Positions 45,611-51,688 of a DNA stretch of 51,688 nucleotides are shown piece after piece. The stretch spans positions 1-51,688 of the forward strand of contig CALJSB010000107.1 of assembly GCA_937976305.1 (NCBI GenBank), given 5' to 3'. The stretch's first letter is position 1. Each line of letters starts with the position of its first letter. The translations under genes were made by a program, and so were the position numbers. This stretch comes from an uncultured Acidimicrobiales bacterium (GTDB lineage Bacteria > Actinomycetota > Acidimicrobiia > Acidimicrobiales > SZUA-35). The notes below the pieces were generated by a model. That model saw only the letters and a program-made list of their open reading frames with translations. It ran no database searches and was not told the DNA's origin.

Positions 45611-47299
45611 GTGGCATATCTCCCCCGCGGACTCGAGGATCGCCTTCGGGCGAAACTCGGTGTCGAACCTGTCGTGGTGCTCGAGGGCGCGCGGGCAACG
45701 GGAAAAACCAGCCTGGTTCAGCAGGCTGTGTCCCAAGGCTGGCTGACGGAGAGCCGATCGTTCGCCGATCAAACCGAGCTAGCAGCGGCGAGCGCTGCAC
45801 CGCAGGACTACGTCCGACAGCTCCCGTTCGGCACCGCAATCGATGAGGCACAACTGTGCGAGCCCATCACCCTGGCCATCAAGACACTCATCGACGAGGA
45901 CCCAACACCGGGACGTTTCTTGTTGACCGGTTCAACTCGTCTACGTCGCAACGCTCTCGGGGGAAGCGACCCGCTCGCCGGCCGGACTGGCCGACCCCGC
46001 GTCTTGGCCCCGATGACTCTCGGCGAACGCGTCGGTGCTCCGGTGAACATCGTGGATGACCTCTTCGATCGCGAGCCCTCAGAACTCGACATCGGTGAAC
46101 TGCTTTCGCGCAGCGGACTTGTCGATGCGATCAAACAGCCTGGCCTTCCAGCCATGGTCAGCCTTGATGCTTCGACACAAGCCGAACGAGCCCAAAGCTA
46201 CGTGCCCTCGGTGACGTCGCTCCAAGCGTTCGAGAGCCGCAACATCGCTGGCGTCAACTCCCTTGCTCGCTATCTCGCGAGCCGCACTTCGACGCTGGTC
46301 AACAACGCTGACTTCGCCGCCGGGGCCGAGGTGTCACGGCCAACGGTTGCGGAATACCTGTCGCTCCTCGAAGAAGCGCTCTTGATCAACCGCCTCCCGG
46401 GTTGGCGGCGGTCAAAGGACAAATCGGAGACCGACAAGGCCAAGATTCACTTCTTCGACACTGGTGTTGCAGCCGCGCTCTCTCGCACTGACCTCTCTCG
46501 TGACCCGCAAGCTCTCGGTCGATTGGCTGAGACATTGGTGATCAATGAAATGTCCGCCCAGTCGTCATGGTGCGAACGACCACCAGATCTGTACCACTGG
46601 CGGCAACGCAGAGACGAGGTCGACCTTGTACTCGAACACCCCGACGGGCGAGTCGTGTGCGTCGAAGTGAAGAGTGCCGAGTCGGTGGGACTCGACGATT
46701 TCAGAGGCATCGATGCCTTCAGAAGGAAGAACCATGAGGTCTTCCATCGCGGGTTCGTTTTTTACACCGGAGCATCAGTCGCTCCCTTCGGCGACGAGCG
46801 CTGGGCGATTCCGTTTGCCGCACTACGAACGATGCAGCCGGAACAGCCGCTCTCGGACCCAATCGCGGACGCCGTAGCATCAATCGCGGGACAACGCGAG
46901 GCCGGCCTGAGAGAGACCGTCGAACGCAACACCCGCCGCGACGACTTCATCAAGGCAATTGATCGAGCCCTCGACCAGCTTGGATCGTCCCTCGACGGCA
47001 TCGACTTGGTTCGGTCACGGCCGACCCAGCAAAAGCTCTGGGGCACCCTCTCGGGAACAGGGGCGGACAGCGGTCTCGGACAAGTGCTTCAGTTCAGGTT
47101 CCACAAGACCAACCAGACCGTCGATGTTCTCGTTGGAGGCAAGGGAGTCCAAAGCCTTCAAACATCTTTAGATCAGCGAGCGGCGGACGAGATCGTGGCA
47201 GAGCTCCTCGCCGTGGCCCAACCGAAGATCGTCAGCAAGATCAACACGTGGGAGCGCAAGCGAATCCAGTCTTCCGAAGAGGACTCCCCATCGCCGTAG
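45611..47299 (+). CDS. AAA ATPase of the DUF4143 type with extra C-terminal domain
   Basis: 562 residues from GTG 45611; an in-frame GTG at 45587 lies inside the operator palindrome and upstream of the predicted transcription start. Walker A GARATGKTSLV, Walker B AIDEAQL, sensor FLLTGSTR; then the DUF4143 region with winged-helix ARYLASRT...EVSRPTVAEYLSLLEEALLI and a nuclease-like motif WRQRRDEVDLVLEHPDGRVVCVEVKSA (D...ExK pattern). About 150 residues follow that are not part of ordinary DUF4143 proteins (usually ~400-430 long). A rare TTA codon is at 47168, readable by the tRNA-Leu nearby. Function of the family is unknown; transfer is likely. Confidence 0.88.
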   Translation: MAYLPRGLEDRLRAKLGVEPVVVLEGARATGKTSLVQQAVSQGWLTESRSFADQTELAAASAAPQDYVRQLPFGTAIDEAQLCEPITLAIKTLIDEDPTPGRFLLTGSTRLRRNALGGSDPLAGRTGRPRVLAPMTLGERVGAPVNIVDDLFDREPSELDIGELLSRSGLVDAIKQPGLPAMVSLDASTQAERAQSYVPSVTSLQAFESRNIAGVNSLARYLASRTSTLVNNADFAAGAEVSRPTVAEYLSLLEEALLINRLPGWRRSKDKSETDKAKIHFFDTGVAAALSRTDLSRDPQALGRLAETLVINEMSAQSSWCERPPDLYHWRQRRDEVDLVLEHPDGRVVCVEVKSAESVGLDDFRGIDAFRRKNHEVFHRGFVFYTGASVAPFGDERWAIPFAALRTMQPEQPLSDPIADAVASIAGQREAGLRETVERNTRRDDFIKAIDRALDQLGSSLDGIDLVRSRPTQQKLWGTLSGTGADSGLGQVLQFRFHKTNQTVDVLVGGKGVQSLQTSLDQRAADEIVAELLAVAQPKIVSKINTWERKRIQSSEEDSPSP

Positions 47300-47356
47300 T
47301 GCCGGATGAACTCTGCAGTCTGCAACACGAGTGTGGCCGCCCACCGGGAGAGAGAA

Positions 47357-47645
47357 CTAGCGACGGTTGGCCTCTTGCCACGACACCGGCCAATCATCAA
47401 TCCACTCGCCCGGCTCGACGACCTCCTCATCCGTGAACCCCCACACATGTCGCTCACAGAAGTCGCCCTTCCTCGGCTGCTCCTCAAAGCCCCGCAGCGA
47501 ACTCCTTGAGATCCTCTGGCACGTCACCCTCATCAGGAGCCGGCAAGACACCAGTCGCCTCCAACAAGTCAGGCCCCCAGCCGGCGTTCTCGGCCGCCAT
47601 CGCGTTCGCCCGCAAGCGCTCCATCACGCTCTGAACACGGCCCAT
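47357..47645 (-). CDS. Small gene read in two frames joined at CTT-TGA
   Basis: ATG at 47645 opens 53 codons (MGRVQSVMERLRANAMAA... ending DLKEFAAGL) that stop at TGA 47486-47484. A second frame, +1 from the first, runs to TAG at 47357 with text EEQPRKGDFCERHVWGFTDE and on to DDWPVSWQEANRR. Both parts have GC-rich third positions. The junction reads GGGG-CTT-TGA-G: a +1 slip on CTT gives Leu then Glu and one 95-residue product. That is the same slippery pair as in the prfB (RF2) gene. A plain frameshift mutation is the main alternative. No family recognised. Confidence 0.45.
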
Positions 47646-47744
47646 CGACCCACCTCACCCGTCAGCGTCTTCGCCACAATGTGTCGTCGCTTCCTCCACG
47701 TGGTGCACGAGCAAACGAGCTCTGCCGCCCGCGGTCGGGCTTCG

Positions 47745-48680
47745 TCAGCCGTTCACGCCTCGGGGCGGCTCGTCGCCGACCACTGACACTCGTTCGCCCG
47801 AGCGGGTGTGGGGGTAGTAGTCCCAGACAGCGTGGTGCTGGGTGCAGCGGTTGTCCCACAGCGTGAGCGTGTTTGGCTGCCACTCCACTCGGCAATACAG
47901 ACGAGGCGTGGTGGCAATGAGCTTGAACAGGGCGTCGAGCAGGGCCCGACTCTCGAACGGTTGCAACCCACGGATGTGTGAGGTGAATCCGCTGTTGACG
48001 TTCAGCACCTTGCGACCGGTTTCCGGATGCACCGTGATCACCGGGTGCTCGTTGCGCGGATACCCGCCCTCGGGCGGTGTCGACTTGTAGGCACCCACGT
48101 AGGGCAGGGCCCCGTCGTGCACCGCCACCAGCGGTTCGAGCATCTGCTTCATCGGCTCCGACAACATCTCATACGCGAGGTACATGTCGGCATAGAGCGT
48201 GTCGCCGCCCCCGCACTCGGGCGTCTCCTTGATGTAGAGCGCAGACGCCAGGGGCGGAATGGCATCGCACGTCACGTCGGTGTGCCAACCATCGCCGGCC
48301 GTATAGGCGGAGTCGGCAGTGGTGCGGACGATCAACACCTCGGAGTCGCCATTGCGGGAGTAGTTCATCGGGTGGCTGTGGAGCGAGCCGAAGTAGCGGC
48401 CGAACCGCTTGTGAGCCTCTCGATCAAGCTCCTGATCTCGGAAGACCAACACGCCCCAATCCGCAAATGCTTGCTTGACCGCATCAATCTGCTGGCCCTC
48501 CATCGGGGCCGAGAGATCCAGCTCGTTGACCTCTGCGCCGAGGTGCGGGGTCAAGGGTTCGACCGTGAACGAGCCGTAGTCGGTGCGGCGCTCAGTGACC
48601 GATCCCGCTCGTTCTCGCTTGTTGTTGGTGCGAGGGTGTGTGGGCGGTGCGTCCGTCTTCGAGTTCGACACTGCAGTCAT
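47745..48680 (-). CDS. TauD/TfdA-family Fe(II)/2-oxoglutarate dioxygenase
   Basis: 311 residues, ATG preceded by GAAGGGAG. The iron triad is His133-x-Asp135 (GWHTDVT) and His282 (TQHHAVWDYYP), and Arg293 (HTRSGERV) binds 2-oxoglutarate. The first 30 residues are a polar extension. The enzyme would hydroxylate a small molecule, cleaving taurine or a related sulfonate or aryloxy acid, but the substrate is not defined by sequence. It lies 126 bases downstream of the methyltransferase gene. Confidence 0.93.
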   Translation of the reverse strand: MTAVSNSKTDAPPTHPRTNNKRERAGSVTERRTDYGSFTVEPLTPHLGAEVNELDLSAPMEGQQIDAVKQAFADWGVLVFRDQELDREAHKRFGRYFGSLHSHPMNYSRNGDSEVLIVRTTADSAYTAGDGWHTDVTCDAIPPLASALYIKETPECGGGDTLYADMYLAYEMLSEPMKQMLEPLVAVHDGALPYVGAYKSTPPEGGYPRNEHPVITVHPETGRKVLNVNSGFTSHIRGLQPFESRALLDALFKLIATTPRLYCRVEWQPNTLTLWDNRCTQHHAVWDYYPHTRSGERVSVVGDEPPRGVNG

Positions 48681-48806
48681 GGCCTGGCTCCCTTCGTTGC
48701 TGCGCAGTCTCGCGCAGTTCCTCAGCGGCGGCGAAGGAGCGCGGCCAGCAGCCCGCCGCCAAGGGCGAACGGGTGGCGGACGCTTCGGGCCGGTCTCAGG
48801 TGTCGC

Positions 48807-49394
48807 CTAGGTCCTGGCCAACAGCCAGGCCGAACCGTCGGCCTCACCCGCTTCGAGCACATCGAGCGTGCCGAAAGCATCTGTCAGTTCGCCAGGCCGG
48901 GCTCGGAATGAACCGGGACCATGTCCCACCTCACTCAGGCATGCAATCGCCAGCGTTCCACCCGGCTTCAACCGCTCGACCATGGCCTCATCGAGGCTGG
49001 CATCTCGAAACAAGTAGCAGAGCACGAGATCGACCTGTCCACCGGGCGGCAACCCAGCGTCGAGGTCGTGGGCGACAAAGAGACAACGCTCGGTGACGCC
49101 GACGTCTTCAGCATGTTGCTCAGCGAGGCCGATCGCCACTGGCGAGACATCGAAGCCGAACACGTCCAGGCCTCGCTGCGCCAGCCACACCGCCCCTCGA
49201 CCCCGTCCGCACGCAACGTCCAAGGCCATGCCCGATGTGGGGAACAGATGCTCGATCTCAGCAAACAGAGGTGGTGGCGACAGCTCACCCTCAAACGGAG
49301 CGACCTCGCTGTCTTCGTAGCGGCCATCCCAATGGCGCCGATCTTCCTCACTCATCGAAGTGTCATCGCCTTCCGCTTGTGTTCGTTCGACCAT
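48807..49394 (-). CDS. Class I SAM-dependent methyltransferase
   Basis: 195 residues; an internal ATG at 49355 (MSEEDRRHWDGRYED) is the more probable start since HWDGRY is the usual family beginning. Motif I ALDVACGRGRGAVWLA, motif II in VFGFDVSPVAIGLAEQ and motif IV VDLVLCYLFRD. Size and motifs match the tellurite-resistance-TehB-like/ thiopurine group of small-molecule methyltransferases. Substrate unknown. Confidence 0.88.
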   Translation of the reverse strand: MVERTQAEGDDTSMSEEDRRHWDGRYEDSEVAPFEGELSPPPLFAEIEHLFPTSGMALDVACGRGRGAVWLAQRGLDVFGFDVSPVAIGLAEQHAEDVGVTERCLFVAHDLDAGLPPGGQVDLVLCYLFRDASLDEAMVERLKPGGTLAIACLSEVGHGPGSFRARPGELTDAFGTLDVLEAGEADGSAWLLART

Positions 49395-49500
49395 CGTGTC
49401 ACGCCCATCGGCGACGACGTGATGACCTCGCTGTTTTCCACTTCTTCATCGCCGCGCACGGCGAACGTTCGGCAAAGGCTGAGAGACTGTGGGGGTGGAC

Positions 49501-50298
49501 ATGAAAGCTGCCGACAGCCCATCTTCGAGCAAAGGCCGCCTGCGCCCGTTTCTGTACGGCGGCGGCGCCGTCGTTGTCATCGGCGTTCTGACCGTTGCGT
49601 GGTGGCTCGGCTTCCTCACTCCCGAACCTGACCCAGTCTCGATCACTGAAGCCGTCGACACTGTGTCGGCCGAATCTGAGTCGGCCGAATCTGAGTCGGC
49701 CGAAGCAGAGGGCGAGGCTGAGAGCAGCGCCGAAACCGACGGTGACGAGAGCACCGACGAAAGTACCGAGGCAACCACCGACGTAACCGACGTAGCGATC
49801 ACCTCGATCACCGGCGAGTGGTCCGTCGTCGAGAGCGACGCAACGTTCATCGGCTACCGAGCCGACAGCAACACCGGTGAGAGCGTCGGCCGCTCACCGG
49901 CCGTCACTGGCACACTCACCGCGACAGACACCGAGATCACCGCAGTCGACATCGTTGGCGATCTCAGCCAACTCGAGAGCGACAGTTCAGTTCGCGACGA
50001 GCACTTGAGCGAAGACGGGTTGGAGACCAACACCTTCCCGACCGCCACGTTTGTGCTGACCGAACCAATCGCGATCAGCGGCATTCCCGACGTCGGCGTC
50101 GAAGAGACCTTCACCGCCGTCGGCGAGCTGACGGTCAAAGACATCACCCAGCCGGTTTCGATCGAGCTGCAAGCAGTCGTGATCGACGACAAGTTCGTCG
50201 TGGCCGGCAGCACCTTCATCGCTCTCGAAGACTTCGACGCGACGATCGGCGACGTCACCGAGGCGACGATGGAGTTCTCGCTGGTGTTCTCGCTCTAG
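49501..50298 (+). CDS. YceI-family protein with membrane anchor
   Basis: 265 residues from ATG 49501 with GGGGGTGG upstream. One membrane helix (about 21-40), an acidic linker built on a 15-base repeat encoding SAESE, then a YceI-type lipocalin barrel (about 105-265): WSVVESDATFIGYRADSN, SDSSVRDEHLSEDGLETNTFPTATFVL and FTAVGELTVKDITQPVSI. YceI proteins bind isoprenoid-type lipids such as polyprenyl phosphates; here it faces outside the membrane. Monocistronic. Confidence 0.88.
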   Translation: MKAADSPSSSKGRLRPFLYGGGAVVVIGVLTVAWWLGFLTPEPDPVSITEAVDTVSAESESAESESAEAEGEAESSAETDGDESTDESTEATTDVTDVAITSITGEWSVVESDATFIGYRADSNTGESVGRSPAVTGTLTATDTEITAVDIVGDLSQLESDSSVRDEHLSEDGLETNTFPTATFVLTEPIAISGIPDVGVEETFTAVGELTVKDITQPVSIELQAVVIDDKFVVAGSTFIALEDFDATIGDVTEATMEFSLVFSL

Positions 50299-50446
50299 GC
50301 GACCTGCGTCAAAGCCGCTGAGAGCCACACCTGGCGCACAGCTCAAGGGGTGAGGATCCGGGGTGTCGAGGACAATCGTCAGCAACGCTGACAGTCACCG
50401 TCCGCTCACTCACACTGCCTTCATCTTCTGTCATCATTCTGTAGCG

Positions 50447-51196
50447 ATGGATCACCAGCCTCTCCCCCAGTTTGCGAGCGTTTCCCGCCGCGCGATGCTG
50501 AAGAAGACGCTTGGCGTCGGAGCCATCGCACTCGTGCCCGGTCTTGCTTGCGGCAACGCCGATGCTGAGACCTTTGCTGGTGCTGTCGCTGAGTCGACCA
50601 CCACCACCGAACCGACCACCACAACCGCTCCTCCGACCACTGCTCCCCCAACGACCGCTGAGCCAACGACAACTGCGCAAACCGGTGAAGGTTCGACCAC
50701 CGACGGCACTGCGGTCGATCCCAACATCGTGCCCGCTGTCAACGGCGAGCTGATCGTCGAGTTCACCTACACCCAGGGCGCCGGTGGCCTGAACGAACGG
50801 CCCTACATCGCGGTGTGGGTCGAAGACGAGGCGGGCAACCTCGTGACCACGATCTCACTCTGGTACGAACTCGGACGGCGAGGCCAACGTTGGCTCGACC
50901 ACCTCGACGCCTGGTACCAAGCCGACGTCGACTTCACCGCGGCTGGGGGCGAAAGCAACAGAACCACCATCTCGTCAGCAACCCGCAACCCCGGCGCCTA
51001 CGCCGTGGCCTGGGATGGCACCACCCCGAACGGCATCGCACCGGCGGGCAACTATTCGATCTGCATCGAAGCGGCCCGCGAAGAAGGACCGCACTCGTTC
51101 GTCTGCCAGCCCGTCACTCTCTCGGGCACGCTTGCACCAGTGGAGCTTCCGGACAACAGCGAGCTCTCGGCCATGAGCGTGCGCATCGATGTCTGA
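50447..51196 (+). CDS. DUF2271 Tat-exported lipoprotein
   Basis: 249 residues from ATG 50447. The signal SRRAMLKKTLGVGAIALVPG carries a twin-arginine pair, followed by a lipobox LAC (Cys35) and a Thr/Pro-rich linker (40-80). The DUF2271 domain has RPYIAVWVEDEAGNLVTTISLWY, and WDGTTPNGIAPAGNYSICIEAAREEG. In other bacteria DUF2271 genes adjoin PepSY and ApbE-type genes and are linked to flavin-based extracytoplasmic redox work. Overlaps the PepSY-type gene by 8 bases. Confidence 0.88.
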   Translation: MDHQPLPQFASVSRRAMLKKTLGVGAIALVPGLACGNADAETFAGAVAESTTTTEPTTTTAPPTTAPPTTAEPTTTAQTGEGSTTDGTAVDPNIVPAVNGELIVEFTYTQGAGGLNERPYIAVWVEDEAGNLVTTISLWYELGRRGQRWLDHLDAWYQADVDFTAAGGESNRTTISSATRNPGAYAVAWDGTTPNGIAPAGNYSICIEAAREEGPHSFVCQPVTLSGTLAPVELPDNSELSAMSVRIDV

Positions 51197-51688
51197 CCTG
51201 TCGACCCGCGTGGCCAGCACCGGCCGCTCGATCCCGACTCGCACGCCCGGCCCGCCCAAGATGTCGGCCCGACTACAGCGTTGGATGCGCTGGCTGCACG
51301 TCTACGCCAGCATGGTCGCCTTTATCATCATCTTGTTCTTTGGCGTCACCGGGCTGCTGCTGAATCACCCATCCTGGCTCGGCGGCGAAGAGTTCACCAC
51401 CACCAATTTCGAAGGTCGCCTTCCCGACACGGTTCGAGCCGACGATGGCGACATCGAGTTTCTCGCCGTCAGCGAGTTCGCCCGTAGTGAACACTCCGTT
51501 GCTGGCGAAGTGACCAACTTTGACGTCGTAAACGGTGAGGGCTCGATCAACTACACCGGCCCGTCGTATGGCGCCGTCGTGCGGTTCGACGTCAACACGC
51601 TCGACTACACCGTCACGGTTCGCGAGGAAGGCTTCGTCAACGCCATGCGCGACCTTCACTCCGGAAGCGACACCGGGTCGTTCTGGAG
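51189..51688 (+). CDS. PepSY-associated membrane protein, cut by window end
   Basis: At least 166 codons. After a Pro-rich start comes RWMRWLHVYASMVAFIIILF and FGVTGLLLNHPSW, the first helix of PepSY-associated transmembrane proteins, then an extracytoplasmic segment with LHSGSDTGS near the edge. The partner gene is the DUF2271 lipoprotein, which it overlaps; the pair is a known combination of a surface DUF2271 protein and its membrane redox or iron-handling partner. Confidence 0.85.
   Translation, partial: MSDLSTRVASTGRSIPTRTPGPPKMSARLQRWMRWLHVYASMVAFIIILFFGVTGLLLNHPSWLGGEEFTTTNFEGRLPDTVRADDGDIEFLAVSEFARSEHSVAGEVTNFDVVNGEGSINYTGPSYGAVVRFDVNTLDYTVTVREEGFVNAMRDLHSGSDTGSFW

Overview
The window is a gene-dense, high-GC stretch with codon use and gene families typical of Actinomycetota. 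The M. tuberculosis-like FadB2 dehydrogenase, the mycobacterial-LigB-type DNA ligase, the SCO6745/SalK-like protein, the CoA-transferase and acyl-CoA ligase genes, the lipoproteins with acidic or Thr/Pro-rich linkers and the apparently frequent leaderless starts together suggest a marine or freshwater Acidimicrobiia (Ilumatobacter-like). That placement is inference; no rRNA gene is present.

Layout. 1-9.4 kb: a PTH2-type peptidyl-tRNA hydrolase cut by the window edge, divergent from a conserved actinobacterial protein with no canonical start; a PEP-utilising-type protein lacking the ATP-grasp half; an L,D-transpeptidase lipoprotein; an acyl-CoA ligase plus DSP-like phosphatase pair; a membrane protein, thioesterase and SalK-like run; a DUF2752 membrane protein. 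9.4-24 kb: a GH3 glycosidase, a Cys-rich protein divergent from uracil-DNA glycosylase (ung), a PAP2 phosphatase, a CoA-transferase/amidohydrolase pair, thymidine kinase (tdk), an M50 protease with an alpha/beta hydrolase, a HAD phosphatase, a class II aldolase-like protein, a PLP decarboxylase, an LppX/LprG-like lipoprotein and FadB2. 24-34 kb: a Bax-inhibitor-1 protein, a Fur-family regulator, an SDR, a thioredoxin-fold selenoprotein with in-frame UGA, an ATP-dependent DNA ligase, and a tightly overlapping four-gene MacB-type export operon (lipoprotein, adaptor, ATPase, permease). 34-43.5 kb: a minus-strand run of acyl-CoA ligase, GMC oxidoreductase, a hydrolase lacking its nucleophile, a full-length PEP-synthase-like protein and nei; then a DUF3179 lipoprotein, a small Cys-rich protein, VOC and RidA proteins and tRNA-Leu(UAA).

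43.6-47.7 kb is an accessory island: a palindrome-rich non-coding stretch, a hypothetical gene, a truncated IS3 element, the frameshifted remnant of a secreted protein, a DUF4143-type ATPase behind a strong promoter overlapped by a palindromic operator, and a small gene whose two halves meet at a CTT-TGA sequence like the prfB +1 frameshift site. 47.7-51.7 kb returns to core-like genes: a TauD-type dioxygenase, a methyltransferase, a YceI-like protein, and a DUF2271 lipoprotein overlapping a PepSY-type membrane protein cut by the window end.

The most notable points are the UGA-containing selenoprotein (27121-27123), a family of exact 49-bp REP-like palindromes, a 28-bp exact repeat at or near gene ends, 22-23-bp tandem repeats that duplicate gene 3' ends with their stop codons, a recurring -10 box placed 6-9 bases before start codons (leaderless transcription), and the candidate CUU-UGA recoding site. 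Lipid/acyl-CoA metabolism, cell-envelope lipoproteins and base-excision repair dominate the functional content.
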